NCBI RefSeq assembly: GCF_003576645.1
Contig: NC_044916.1
Span: 29,024,101 to 29,088,100 of the forward strand
Reading direction: 5' to 3'
Length of the DNA stretch: 64,000 nt
Origin: Ipomoea triloba
Taxonomy: Eukaryota > Streptophyta > Magnoliopsida > Solanales > Convolvulaceae
In this document: one piece after another, positions 1 through 11,705 of the stretch
Layout: each line of letters opens with the position of its first letter
How positions within the stretch are numbered: the first letter of the stretch is position 1
Program-made: the position numbers and the translations under genes
The notes under the pieces: model-generated
Told to the model about the DNA's origin: nothing
The model's database searches: none
The model's input: the letters and a program-made list of their open reading frames with translations, nothing else

Positions 1-232
1 GGATGGCCATGGCCGTCTTAAGGAAGACATGGCCGTGTTCTTGATTTGGAACGAGGGCTACGACCATGACCGTCTTCCAGAAGAAGGGGACTGGAACGAG
101 GGCGGCGTCCATGGCCGTATCCCTTGTTCTAGATCTAGGTCGTCTTCTTTAGACGGTCGTGGCCGTCCTGCCGAAAAGCTACGACTGGCTATGAGGAAGA
201 ACAACGACAACATGTGGCGGTTTTTTTTTTAA
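1..232. repeat. GC-rich block at the start of the duplicated segment
   Basis: This stretch is far richer in G+C than its surroundings and repeats the core GGCCATGGCCGT in both orientations, so it can fold back on itself. A close copy lies at 18417-18625. It is the left edge of the large duplication carrying the B3 gene pair and probably continues beyond the window. The open reading frame across it has no recognisable domain, so I treat it as transposon-derived, not as a gene. Confidence 0.6.
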
Positions 233-1122
233 ATATTATTTATTGAACTGCCGGTGTAGAATGCTTTTTTTTTTAATATTTAAATATTTAAAATATTTAG
301 TTCATTTATAATAATATTTATAATTCTCTTCAAAAAACTTGTACACCATTCCTTTGATAGGAAATTTTTATATCATACAAAGTTTAGATTGTACATTTTA
401 AAGAGAAATTAACATATAGCATATAGAGGGATTATCCATCTACTCTTTATTATTGATTAGTGGTTGTTCTTTAAAGAATTTAAATCACACTGTTTGTGCA
501 CTTTTTTTTTATTATTTAGATCACACTATTTGTGCACATTCTTTATTCCTATTTTGTAAGATTTGAGTTATTAAGGATTGTCCATTACAAAAATTATTCT
601 TCAATTTCTAAAATTGTTGATACAATTTATAATTTTTTCATATTCTCATTCAATTACTTGTTCAATGTTTGTCAACTCATTGGTTGTCATTTTGTGGCCA
701 CTTTTGATAAGATGGGGATCATATGAATTTGCTTCATGCTGAATCATATTACAGTGGGAAACAAGTGTTTTTTTACTATGGTTTGTAATCAGATTTGAGG
801 CATTTCCATCACTTCATAGACCATGATTTGCTTGTAGTTTACATTGTGATTTTAAAACAAAATTCAAATGCTATAATACATCAGATAAATTACTTGCTCA
901 ACATTTGTCAGTGTTAGTTGTCAGTTAGTGGATGCTTACCTTTAATAACTTAATGGGATCACATGATTACATGAACTTTCTTAATACCAAGTCAGGTTAC
1001 AAACATCATCCGTTTCAATAAGTAGTCTTGGATTTTTTTAGATAGTTACATCTACATAAAGTTGTCTCACTTGATTTAAAAAGGATGAAACGAAGAAGCT
1101 ATGATCTATTATATTGTTGGAA
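233..1122 (+). other. 5' flank of B3 copy A, no other gene
   Basis: AT-rich sequence upstream of B3 copy A, closely matched by 18630-19464 upstream of copy B. Related but more diverged sequence lies at 16990-17350 upstream of module D. I see no convincing TATA box or coding exon. The shared flank shows that the duplication included the putative promoter. Confidence 0.6.
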
Positions 1123-1590
1123 ATGGCACAAAAGAGAAGTGTTAACTTTTACAAGATTTTTGTCCTGAGACTTGCTCACAAAAATTGGTTTGTATACACA
1201 AAACTCGTTTTATGTTTTTTTTTTTTTTGTTTGCTTATGTGTTGATTGTATGCAAATGAATTTGAAGATGTTTAATAATCATGATTGTAGCCCTTTTATG
1301 TGTGTTCAAATTAAAGCATTGTTTGTTCATGAGTTTGCTTCCTATTGAATCATACCAGAGAATTGTTATGAAGACCAAGGGGTTATCTATTATGACTAAG
1401 TATCTTCAATTGTATGCGCTAAGGTTGTTTGATACTCTCTATAAATGTTTGGTTAGGAAGAAAAAGTTGGAGTAGAAGATATGATCCAGTATATTGTAGG
1501 AAATGTGTAGCATACAAAAGAGAAGTTTAAGTTTAAAACCATACTTGTTTTCAAAAAAAAAAAAAAAAAGTTTAAAACCATACACAATGT

Positions 1591-1790
1591 TGTGTCTTTT
1601 GTTAAGCGAAAAGCGAATCATACTATCTATTCGATAGCTAAGGAGTCGATTCTCAGCGTGTTTGTAGACAATGGATTTCATTTCCCCTGACTTTTATTTC
1701 ATATTCCTTGTATTCGGATTTTAATTAAGCAATATACTATCTTTTCTCTCAAAAAATGTTTAACCTATAGACAAATTAAACCAACATTAT
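1591..1790 (+). mobile_element. LINE 3'-end remnant in intron 1 of B3 copy A
   Basis: One frame reads a diverged version of the last part of a plant LINE RNase H domain (FVKRKANR, aligning with FAKRSANR in the LINE at 30955-31235). It is followed by the same kind of TTCTCTCAAAAAA tail. The same remnant sits in intron 1 of copy B at 19893-20070, so insertion preceded the gene duplication. Confidence 0.6.
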
Positions 1791-3166
1791 ATTGCATGTT
1801 TGTTTGTTTCTATACTACTGAAATTGTGGATGGAGAATGTAGCATTGGTGTTTATATTGTTGCCTAACTAAACCTTAGCTAGCTTTCTAATTAATATTGA
1901 AAATAATTTAAGTTTGTTTCATTCATCAAGTTAACAAATTTAACCTGTTACGTTGTTTCCCTTCATAGGAAATTCCTTCGTACACAGAATCAGAGAGAAG
2001 AGATTTGAAAATGAGGGTTTTATTGAGGAATCGAGAAATGAAAGTTTGGATGGTCGAGATATCAAAAATTCGAGGTGCTATGTTTATCGAGAATGGATGG
2101 GAAAAAGTGGTGAAGGATAATTGTGTCACAGATGGAGATCAATTATTTTTTATCTATAAAGATTATGATGTGTTTGACTTCTTTGTAGTTGACCCATTCG
2201 GCTGTGAAAAGATAGGGATGGAAGGTGAACGTGCTCAAGTAGTAGAGGTTATAAGAAAGGAAAGTGGTGATGAGAGTCTAGATATATTTGTTTTGGAGGC
2301 AAATATCTGTAAACGTGTCAAGAAATATGTTAAGAAAGAAGAGGGTTCGGATTTGGATACCTGTATTAGTGTCAATAAGGATGTTAAGAAAGAAGAAGAT
2401 ACAGAATCTGATGGAAATGCACGAGAGGAGAATGATGATGATCATCATAGTATAGTAGTTACCCAGGATATGGATGCAACAGAAGAGGAGGACAATGATG
2501 ATGATGATGATCATACACTTCCCCAGGAAAAAAAATTCGGGTCAAGTAAGTTTCAATTATTGTGAGTTAATTTTTAAAATTTTTCATTTTCTGTTTTATA
2601 TGTGATGTGTGATGCACTTTTGTATGATTGAGTTATTAATTATTATTTTTTAATTAGGTGGATCCAAAAAAGCTATTCCTGATCATTATGGAGCAGATCT
2701 TTTTCTATCAGGGCGCTATATTCAACCTGAGAATGCTTATTTCGTGACGAGAATCAGACAAAAAAGGCGTGGTGATCTGGTAATTATTCTAAATACCAAT
2801 CTATTATATTAATTATTGATGAGGGAGGAGTGAAAGATGATATTATATATATATATTGTTGAGATTATGTGTGTCTAGCTAGCTTGTTTCTCGATCAATT
2901 AAGTGACTTTGAATGGATTGGATGCGCAGTATGTGCCAAAGGAAGTGATCAGGGATTACAATCTTCAATTACCTTCAACTGTGACTCTGCGTGACGCGAA
3001 AGGCAAAGAGTGGAAAACAATTGTAAAGGTTTGGGCTGATGGGCGAACATGGTTGTCTGGAGGATGGCGTGCCCTATGTAGAAGGAACCTCATTGAGGAA
3101 GAAGATCAGTGCATTTGTGAGTTCCTGCCTCGTGAATTGGGGAATGATAAAGATAATATTGTGTTG

Positions 3167-3216
3167 CAGGTTACGGTTATCAAAGAGGATGCAGGTTACG
3201 GTTATCAAAGAGGATG
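3167..3216 (+). repeat. 25-bp tandem duplication in exon 4 of B3 copy A
   Basis: Units at 3167-3191 and 3192-3216 are identical. Copy B has a single unit (from about 21436). Because 25 is not a multiple of three, the C-terminus of copy A after VTVIKED changes frame and ends at the TGA at 3236. Confidence 0.9.
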
Positions 3217-3238
3217 CCCCCTTGCAAATGAGGGATGA

Positions 3239-3578
3239 TGGTGAAGATATATAGATATTGCACCTAGTTTGGTTATATATAACCGATTAACTTTCAATTC
3301 GTTGCGTTTTTCAATTTGGCCTGGACTGGGGGCCTAGAATAAGAATGCATTCATGCTGTTGTTACATACTTCAATTGACATGTTTTGTTTTGGTGAATGG
3401 TGATGGACGACATATCTCGTTTAATTTGCGTTTCTTTCAATTCTGGTTTTTAATTTGTATGCTACGTAGTTTCTGATGCATTCTTTTTCTATTTTCTGTG
3501 AATTTAATTTGGACTCAGTTTGTTTAAGGTCTATTGCAGCATGTATCAAACTACTCGATTGCACTGATTAAGATGTAA
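3239..3578. other. 3' flank of B3 copy A
   Basis: Non-coding sequence after the stop codon, closely matched by 21498-21835 behind copy B. It presumably includes the 3' untranslated region. No polyadenylation signal stands out. The TAA at 3576-3578 is the left target duplication of the next element. Confidence 0.5.
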
Positions 3579-4179
3579 GGGCATGTTTGGTTGGGAAGAA
3601 AAACACTTCCTCCAAATCATGAAAAATGCATAGTTCCTACGTTTGGTTCATTGGAACTCATTTTCTAATAGAAAATCTCATTTTTTTAGGAAAAGAAATT
3701 CAGTGATAGACCTTCGGATTTTGTTTTTCGGGATGGTTGTGAAGAAAATTTGATTTGGCATAGACCATTTTACCTTTGATTGTGTTCCTCCTCTGCTTGT
3801 TTCTTCATTTTCTTCCTGCGACGGTGGACTTCCTCCAGATCGACAACTCCGCTTACTGCCAGCCGTCTCGTGCCCTCATGACGATGGACCTCTGCTCGTC
3901 TCGCCAATCACCGCTTCCGCCTTCGCCTCGCCTCTTTGGTCTCTGCGTCTGCGACTGCGACGCCGCCTCTCTGGCTCTGCCATCTTCTTCGACCAAGAGA
4001 ATGAGGATGGAGGAGATGGGGAGAAGAATGAAGAATGAAGAAAACCTAAATTTGGCCCAAAATCTTGCAAAAAGAAAGAGTAAATGGGCCCTAAATTGAA
4101 ATAAAATCTATTATTAATTTTATTATCATTATTAAAGGTCTTTATACTCATTATTTTCATACCCTTTTAACAATATTGT

Positions 4180-4760
4180 AAAAATTGCGCCTATGCATTA
4201 GGCAGCGCCCGAACCGTTTCAACCTCCTCTTTTTTTGTTTTTTTTTGGCGAACTTATCACTGTCATTAGTCAGAAATCATAACCGAGAAGCAGTCTTCCC
4301 CCTGAAGCAGTCCGTTGAAGCGCCTCAGAAGCAGTCTGACCAAGCCCCTCCGCCACACCCACCGCCGCCACCTTGCGCGATCACGCCCCACCGCCAGTCG
4401 CCGGTCGCCAATTGCAGTATGGAATATGGGTACTTTCTAATTATGTCGTTTCTAGTAGCAGTGATTCAGTGAAAAATGGAGAGATGAATAGATATTTGAT
4501 ATAAGGACTCACCACCATTTGATATCAGTGTATCTAGAACTCTACAAGCAGGGAGTGGTAAATTATAGTTGTATAGGGACTCACCACCAAAAGGAATTAA
4601 AACATAGGGAGTGGTAAAGTAAAGACTAAATGGGAATTGGAAAAGTTTTTTTTTTTGGTATTCGTGATTCAGTGTATCTATAAGCATAGGAAATCACCAC
4701 CATTTAAATAAACTAATATTTAATTACGAAAATTGGAGATTTAAAAAAAACGCAGTGGTA
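4180..4760. repeat. Duplicated segment inside the Tourist-like element, unit 1
   Basis: This segment is repeated at about 6294-6850 and corresponds to a single region at 22430-22950 in the partner element. Shared landmarks are the CTGAAGCAGTC stretch and the ACTCACCACCATTTGATAT stretch. The sequence between the two units is absent from the partner. Confidence 0.65.
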
Positions 4761-4795
4761 TTATTGTAAGTTTTTGTAAGTTAATTTTTTTTTGT

Positions 4796-5060
4796 CTTTC
4801 AGTGCACATTTTTCTTTCTTCCAATGCACATTTTTATGACATATAGTGCACATTGTTATGACAGTGCACACTGTTCATTCTTCCAGTGCACATTCTTATG
4901 CCATATAGTGCACATTGTTATGTCATATAGTACACATTGTCCATTCTTACTATGCACATTGTTCCTTCTACCAGAGTAAATTGTTGTGCTATACAGTGCA
5001 AATTGTTCCTTCTTCCAGTGCGCATTTTTATGACATACAGTGCACATTGTTGTGTCTTCA
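4796..5060. repeat. Degenerate minisatellite (AGTGCACATTGTT-type units)
   Basis: The core AGTGCACATTGTT or AGTGCACATTTTT recurs roughly every 20-45 bases, with spacers TATGACATAT or CCTTCTTCC. A weaker continuation lies at 5220-5285. It is part of the insertion specific to the left block. No coding potential. Confidence 0.7.
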
Positions 5061-5289
5061 AGAATGACATACTTTTTTTAAAAAAAGATCAATTGATCTT
5101 GATCATTAATTACTAATTTGAGTTGAATATTGCTTGTTTGTTTATTATTTATGGTCGTTTATGAGTTGTGTTGAAGATCCTATATTAAATTTAATTTTTC
5201 AATAATTGTTTCACATCTTTGTGCCTCCGGTGCGCATTTTTTGCCTTTTAGTTCACATTTTCCCTTCTTCTAGTGCATATTTTTGAAGT

Positions 5290-5710
5290 TCGTCGATGGC
5301 AAATTTTTTTTTATCTACGGCTTAGATTCTATCTCATTTCTCACTTGGGCTTTTATTTAACCCGAACCCCTTCCTATATATATATAATATGAAGAAAAAA
5401 AATACGAAATAGCAGTGAAATTGTACTTGATATATATATTTTATTTTTTACTTTCTAACAAAAATTTTCAATGTGCATGGAAAGGTTAAAAAATTATTTT
5501 AGTTAAAGTAATGTGTCTGTGTATATATATTCGAATCAAATTATTATTTTTTAAAACAATTTTTAATTAAAATTTAAAAAATAAAACAAATGAAATTAAA
5601 AATATCTATAATACAAAAATAATAAATTGAATTGAAGATTTCAATTTTATCTTATTAGAAGAAATTAAATTCCACATATCTAATTTGATTTATAATTTTT
5701 TATTTTAATA

Positions 5711-5711
<1 letters not shown>
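5290..5711. other. AT-rich sequence, no gene
   Basis: Very AT-rich sequence inside the insertion. I see no feature beyond short A/T runs. Confidence 0.4.

Positions 5712-5757
<46 letters not shown>
5712..5757. repeat. (AT)n microsatellite
   Basis: An almost uninterrupted run of AT dinucleotides directly beside the small inverted-repeat element that starts near 5763. A second short (AT)n run lies on its other side at 5993-6010. Confidence 0.9.
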
Positions 5758-5762
<5 letters not shown>

Positions 5763-5988
5763 GTTCAGGTGCGGTCGTGCTCTCCCGTGCGGCCGTGCGG
5801 TCACACACCACTTAATGTTATGAAATACACCACTCAATGTTAAGAAACACACTACAATGAAACACACCACAATGTTAAGAATAACACCACAATGCATATT
5901 AGTGCATATTTGTGTGGTGTGTTTCATACCATTGAATGGTGTATTTCGTAACATTGAGTGGTGTGAACCGCACGACCGCACCTGATCT
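5763..5988. mobile_element. MITE with AGGTGCGGTCGTG inverted ends
   Basis: The left end reads AGGTGCGGTCGTG and the right end CACGACCGCACCT, exact inverted repeats. The interior repeats a CACCACTCAATGTTA-type unit in both orientations. About 225 bp and non-coding. Its bounds and target duplication are hidden by the AT repeats on both sides. Confidence 0.65.
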
Positions 5989-6293
5989 TGACTATATATA
6001 TATATATATATTGATTTATTTATTTATTTATTTATAAATTCAATTGCCATTAAATTACCATATTATTATTTAATGAATTTAAAAAGGATAGAATTCTATA
6101 TATATAGCAATATAACGATGGAAAATAGAATTACAAATAACAATGAGATTGTATTTAATTTATTTTTATTTTATTTTGCACCAAAGTTTACTTTTATGCA
6201 CATGAAAAGTTTGAAAATTAACCAATATTATATTAAAAATGAATATAATATAGTGATTTAATATAATTGTTGGTTAATTTACAATATTTACAC

Positions 6294-6850
6294 CACGGGA
6301 GGGGCAATATATGTACCTGGCGCTAAGGTGCGCCTGACCACGTCGAGGAAGGCCAGAATTGGCCTCGTCCGCGACCGGGCGCTTAAGCGGGCTAGGCGGC
6401 CGCCCTGAAGCAGTCCGTCAAAGCGCCTCAGAAGCAGTCCGACCAAGCCCCTTCGCCACGCCCACAGTCGTCACCCCGCGCAATCACGCCCCACCGCCGG
6501 TCGTCACCCCGCGCGATCACGCCCCACCTCCGATCGCCGATAACAGTAGGGAATAGGGGTACTTTCTAATTACGTTTCTAGTAGCAGTGATTCAATGAAA
6601 AATGGAGAGATGAATAGATAATTGATATAGGGACTCACCACCATTTGATATCAGCATATCTAGAACTCTACAAGCATAGGAAGTGGTAAAGTATAGTTAT
6701 ATAGGGAATCACCACCATTTAAAGGAATCAAAACATAGTGAGTGATAAATAAAGACTAAACAGATGTGCGAATTGGAAATGCTTTTTTGGTGTCCACAAT
6801 TTAAATAATCTAATATTTAATTACGAAAAAAACGAAAAAAAAAGAAAAGA
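6294..6850. repeat. Duplicated segment inside the Tourist-like element, unit 2
   Basis: Second copy of the 4180-4760 segment. It is closer to the single version at 22430-22950 of the right block: both share the run from CGCCTGACCACGTCGAGG through GGGCTAGGCGGCCGCCCTG, which unit 1 lacks. Unit 2 is therefore probably the original sequence. Confidence 0.6.
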
Positions 6851-7757
6851 AAATTGGACGCCTAGCATATTTTTCAACATTACCTTTTACTCCAACCAAA
6901 CAATAAAATTCATATTTTCAGTAATTTTTTTTCCACCAATCAAACAATAAAATTCATTTTCCTGGTAACTACTTTTTCATTGAATTTCACTTCCACTTCC
7001 TTTTAAATATTTTTCACGAACTAAACGGGGCCTAAATGAAAGCTAACCGTGCAGTGCAAGCATCATGCTGTCAAATAAATCCAGGCAAGCTAAGCCACTG
7101 CCTTCTCGACTCTACTTTTTTTTTTTTTTGATCAAGATTGGATGGGAAACCCCAAGGGTACCCTTCTTTTCAACTCTATTTTGACCTTTGATATGTCATG
7201 ATTCTTAGGTAATTATATTCTCACTCGATTTCGTTATACAGTCAGTTTGACATGAAAAAAGTTTATCTTAACACATCCACAAGAACCATAACCATTCTCT
7301 CTTTATCTCTCCATTTTATTGGCCCAATTCTTCAACTTTACTATATAATTTTCTCTCCTATTTTTTCTCCAATTCTTTTTATCCTTTTTTCCTTTTGACC
7401 CTACTCATTCACACTCTTACACATCTTCTATTTGTGTATTAACAAATAGAGTTTTCGGTAAACTATTCATGCTCGGTAAACATTCGTTTATTAAGATAAA
7501 CGAACATAAATGAACAAATTTTAGAGCTTGTTTAATAAACGAATAGAGTTTGAACATTTGTAGACTCGTTTGCTAATAAGAGATTGTGAATATGTTTGTT
7601 AGTATTCATTTAATAATATTCATGAACAAGCTCGTTTTTATGTTTCTTTAATTTAGTAACGTTCACGAGCATGCTTGTTTAGGGTTTTTTAAGATTGTTT
7701 ACGAACAAACTCATTTAAATACAATTTATTTTATTTAATTTTAATATACTAGTACAG

Positions 7758-8514
7758 TAAAATGACACTTTTTCCCCCTATGTTATGTGCTTATAGCACT
7801 TTTCCTCCCTGAGTTATTAAAGTGACAATTTTTTCCCCTCAGTTATTTTTAAAGGGGTAGTTTTCCCCCCTATAATGTTAAATTGATATTTTTGCCCTTA
7901 AAATAACTATTTCATTTATTTTTATTCTCCAACCAATTATTACTAATATGTATGAAAGATCACGGTTTGATACGAACCTAATCGAATACTGTAGCAATTG
8001 AACTTAAATAGTATGGAGGTTATGGTTACGATTCATAACGGAAAAAAAATTAAAATAATTGTTGAATTTAGAATATTTTTAAATAAGAAATATAATTATA
8101 AAAATAAATAAATAAATAAGTTTTGATTCGCGGTTCAAAATCAAAATTGGAACCGAACCATACCGATTTATCAAAATAAGTGTTTGATCATTTTCACTAT
8201 ATATGATTGTGGTTCAGTTCCAGTTCACGATTCAACAATTATTTAATTTTATTTTTTCGGTTCTGAATCGTAACTAAAACTGTCCACACTATTTGGGTAT
8301 GATTGCTACAATCTTTGGTTAGGTTCGAACCGAATCGTGATCATCCATACATATAAGTAATAATTTGTTGGAGAAGAAAAATAAATGAAATAATTATTTT
8401 TAAAGGTAAAAATGTTAATTTAATATTTCAGGAAAAAAAGCTGTCACTTTAATAATACAGGGAAAAAAAGTGTTATATGCACATAAGAGACATAACATAT
8501 GAGGAAAAAGTTCC
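7758..8514. mobile_element. Foldback element, copy 1
   Basis: The ends are long imperfect inverted repeats (from ATGACACTTTTTCCCC on the left to its inverse near 8510) of well over 100 bases. The inner part is also inverted around about 8130: ATCACGGTTTGATACGAACC pairs with GGTTCGAACCGAATCGTGAT. Related copies lie at 9024-9755 and 23820-24562. Non-coding. Confidence 0.7.
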
Positions 8515-9023
8515 CGATAAATTTTTAAAATTTTACTTCTATTTTTTCATGTAGTCCTACTCCTACCAAAGTAAACCCATTTGATAATTCTCAACCACAA
8601 GTGCTGATTATGCACATCTTGTGCTTCTTCCGAAAGGAGTTGTAGGCTCTATTTTTTCCTTTTGACCCTACTCATTCACACTCTTACACATCGTCTATTT
8701 GTGTATTGACAAATAGAGTTTTCGGTAAACTACTCATACTCGGTAAACATTCGTTTATTAAGGTAAACGAACATAAATGAACAAATTTTAGAGTTTGTTT
8801 AATAAACTAACAAAGTTTGAACATTTGTAGACTCGTTTACTAAGGGATTGTGAATAAGCTCGTTAGTGTTCATTTAATAATGTTCATGCACAAGCTTGTT
8901 TTTATGTTTCTTTAATTTAGTAACGTTCGCGAGCATGCTTGTTTAGGGTTTTTTAAGATTGTTCACGAACAAAGTCATTTAAATACAATTTATTTTATTT
9001 AATTTTAATATACTAGTATAATA

Positions 9024-9755
9024 AAATGGTACTTTTTTCCCCTATGTTATGTCCTTATAGCACTTTTCCTCCTGAGTTATTAAAGTGGAAGTTTTCCCCC
9101 TCAGTTATTTTAAAAGTGGTAGTTTTCCCCCTATAATGTTAAATTGACATTTTTCCCTTTAAAAATAACTATTTCATTTATTTTTATTCTCCAACCAATT
9201 ATTACTAATATGTATGGAAGATCACGGTTCGATACGAACCTAATCGAATACTGTAGCAATTGAACTTAAATAGTATGGAGGTTACGGTTATGATTCAGAA
9301 CGGAAAAAATAAAATAAAATAATTGTTGAATTTAGACTATTTTTAAATAAGAAATAAAATTATAAAAATAAATAAATAAATAAGTTTTGATTCGCGGTTC
9401 AAAATCGAAATTGGAACCGAACCGTACCGATTTGTCAAAATAAGTGTTTGCTCATTTTCACTATATATGATTGTTGTTCAGTTCCAGTTCCAGTTCACGG
9501 TTCAACAATTATTTTATTTTATTTTTTCGGTTCTGAATCTTAACTAAAGTTGTCCATACTATTTTGGTACGATTGCTACAGTATTTGGTTAGGTTTGAAC
9601 CGAATCGTGATCATCCATACATATAAGTAATAATTTGTTGGAGAATAAAAATAAATGAAATAATTATTTTTAAGGGTAAAAATGTCAATTTAACATTTGA
9701 GGGGAAAAAGCTGCCACTTTAATAACACAGGGAGAAAAGTGATATATGCACATAA
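9024..9755. mobile_element. Foldback element, copy 2, right end split
   Basis: Same structure as copy 1. The outermost right arm is separated by the insertion ending near 10767, after which GGGAAAAAGTTCCC resumes the foldback end. Confidence 0.65.
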
Positions 9756-9756
9756 C

Positions 9757-10767
9757 CTAGGGTATAGCTAGCTATGTTTGGTAAACCTAGCTGAAAAGGT
9801 AGCTGAAAGCTGAAAGTAGCTGAAAACTTAAAAGTTATAACTCAAAACTGAAATCTGAATAGCTGTTATGGTTAAAAGTGTTTGGTAAAATTAACTTTTT
9901 TAATAAGTTGATAAATGTAAAAAGACTACAAATGACATCATCATACAATTTAAATAATTTTAAATTTAAATAGGTTTGTTTATATATTAAAATATAAAAT
10001 AATGAAATCAATATATTTAAATAAAATATAAAGTAAGAACATATATTTGAAAATATATAAAGTAAACAAAAAAAAGGTTATAACTCATAAGATTAGTTCA
10101 TACAAAAATTAATATTCAAACACAAATGTCAAACTGAAATTGCAACCAAACATAATAAAAAGAAAATGTCAAAAGGGTTTTAATTGAGAGTGGTAAAGGA
10201 TGTGATCTATTTAAAATAATAAAAATAAGGCAAAAACTTGTGTGAGACCGTCTCACCATGAGACGTGTCGTGTCGGGTCGGGTCAAGATGCAAATGTAAC
10301 ACTTGTATGCTCAAATGTAATACTAATCAGGAATAAAATTGTTGTTATTTATAAAGGTAAATGTAATACTTTGAAGGGAAAATACAATACTTTTTACATT
10401 TCGATTTAAAAGTATTACATTTTTCCTCAAAAGTATTATATTTGCCCTTATAAGTAAGGAACACTTGTCAACATTACTTATTATGAAAAATTTATTACTT
10501 TTTGTCTTATAAGTAACAAAAATTGTATTCTTGATTGGTGTTATATTTGAGCATATAAGTATGACATTTGCATGGTGCTTTGACCCGATCCGACCCGTCT
10601 CACGAATAAGGATCTGTGAGACGTCTCACACAAGTGTGACCCTAAAAATAAAGATGGAAAAAAGTTAAAAAGCTACTAGCTTATTTCTGAAAAGCTACCT
10701 AAAGTAGCGTTTCAAAATAAGCTCTTATTTTAAGCTACTAATTTATTTTGAGAACATTACCAAACAG
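9757..10767. mobile_element. hAT-like non-autonomous element, host of a nested MITE
   Basis: Inverted ends TGTTTGGTAA (9775) and TTACCAAACA (ending about 10766) border sequence rich in AAGCTACT/AGTAGCTGAA words, also arranged inversely. It interrupts foldback copy 2 and is absent from the right block. I could not define a clean target duplication, so the superfamily is inferred from the terminal motif alone. Confidence 0.5.
10230..10643. mobile_element. Nested Mutator-type MITE with ACTTGTGTGAGAC ends
   Basis: The left end contains ACTTGTGTGAGACCGTCTCAC and the right end its inverse, GTGAGACGTCTCACACAAGT. Flanks AAAAATAAG (10221-10229) and AAAAATAAAG (10644-10653) form a plausible target duplication of about 9 bp, as for Mutator-like elements. 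It lies within the hAT-like insertion. Non-coding. Confidence 0.6.
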
Positions 10768-10962
10768 AGGGAAAAAGTTCCCTATAATTTTTATTTTTTT
10801 TGAAAGAAATTCCCTATAAATTTTGTAAATTTTACTTCTATTTTTTCATATAGTCCCACTCCTACCAAAGTAAACCCATTTGATAATTCTCAATCACAAG
10901 TGCCAATTATGCACATCTTGTGCTTCTTCCGAAAGGAGTTGTAGACTCTGTCCGGAAAGAGC

Positions 10963-11705
10963 TTTGCTAATTATGACAAAAGGAGGAAAATATAAAAAGA
11001 TTATTTATTGCTCACAAATAAATTATGATCATAAACATTTTTTTACATGTATTTGTGTGTATAGTGTTCATGAACAAGTTTACGAACATTAATGAACCCG
11101 TCCGCATAATGAATATTTTCTTTTAACTTTTTTTTGTTTGAGTAGCCAAACACGGAAAGATCCATAAAAAACATAGTTTTAGAAAAATAATTTTTGAAAA
11201 TGACTAATTTTTCAGAAACTATTTTAATTTTCCCATTTGGCCAACGGTAAAAAAAAAACTATTTTTTTTGAAAACATGGTCAGAAAACTATTTGATTGAC
11301 TGAAAGTTAAAGAAATTGCAGGGTTGTTTACCAAAGTGAAAATTTGGACGCTTTTCTAGAAAAACAAAAAATTAGAGAAGTGAAAAAAAAAAATAGAAAA
11401 CTTATTTACTAAAATCAATTCTCCAATTTATTAACTCTGATCTCCGCATTTGTTCGGTTTTTCACTGTTTTTTGAGAACTTCAAACATAGTTCTCCAAAT
11501 GGAAAATTATAGAATGAAAAAATGCAGATGAACAATGGTTGAGGTTATGGGATTGAATCATCTTCCATGTTTGGCGTATTTTTTTTGTTTGTCTTTCCCT
11601 TCCCCCCTCTTCCCTGTTTGCGTTTCTCCTCCTCATCATTATATTATTGTTATTATTTTTATTTTCATTAAGCACATACTTAACTTCAAATTAGTATAAA
11701 ATCAT
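10963..11705. other. End of left duplication block, then AT-rich unique sequence
   Basis: Similarity to the right block (24713-24865) continues to about 11110 and then stops. The rest, to 11705, is AT-rich without a recognisable gene, RNA or repeat boundary. Confidence 0.5.

Larger units (their letters stand above)
1123..3238 (+). pseudogene. REM-type B3-domain gene, copy A (disrupted)
   Basis: Four exons can be traced: 1123-1187, 1969-2545, 2658-2779 and 2930-3238, with GT-AG introns. Exons 1-2 encode a first B3 DNA-binding domain (ENGWEKVVKDNC, DGDQLFFIYKDYDVFDFFV), followed by an acidic Asp/Glu-rich linker. Exons 3-4 encode a second B3 domain (YFVTRIRQ, LPSTVTLRDAKGKEWK, WLSGGWRALCRRNL, DQCICEFL). 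REM proteins are nuclear plant DNA-binding factors, usually with several B3 domains. Exon 1 is 65 nt where intact modules are a multiple of three; one T appears missing from a T run near 1156-1162, and translation would stop soon after entering exon 2. A 25-bp tandem duplication near the end shifts the C-terminus. A downstream ATG at 2011 could still make a protein lacking the first strand of domain 1. Most likely a recent pseudogene; a homopolymer sequencing error is the alternative for the first lesion. Confidence 0.75.
3579..7032. mobile_element. Tourist/PIF-Harbinger-like element, enlarged copy
   Basis: The element starts GGGCATGTTTGGTTGGG and ends with the inverted form ...ACTAAACGGGGCC. 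It is flanked by TAA at 3576-3578 and 7033-7035, the target duplication typical of PIF/Harbinger elements. The partner at 21836-23110 is only 1275 bp; this copy is 3454 bp because about 2.2 kb has been added between roughly 4180 and 6300. No transposase is recognisable, so it is non-autonomous. A GC-rich patch at 3780-4020 gives open frames on both strands but no known domain. Confidence 0.7.
7100..10962. repeat. Direct tandem duplication of about 1.3 kb, unit 2 enlarged by insertion
   Basis: The sequence from about 7385 to 8650 is repeated from 8651 to 10962. Unit 1 ends abruptly in GAGTTGTAGGCTCT and joins TTTTTTCCTTTTGACCC, the start of unit 2. The right block has one unit (23445-24720). 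Unit 2 carries an extra 1-kb insertion at about 9757-10767. Each unit begins with a dispersed repeat rich in CGAACATAAATGAACAA words and continues into a foldback element. No genes. Confidence 0.75.

Noticed and set aside
29..232. 67-codon open frame in the GC-rich block
   Set aside because: It lies in a foldback-prone repeat; the second copy at 18417-18625 does not keep the same frame, and no domain is recognisable.
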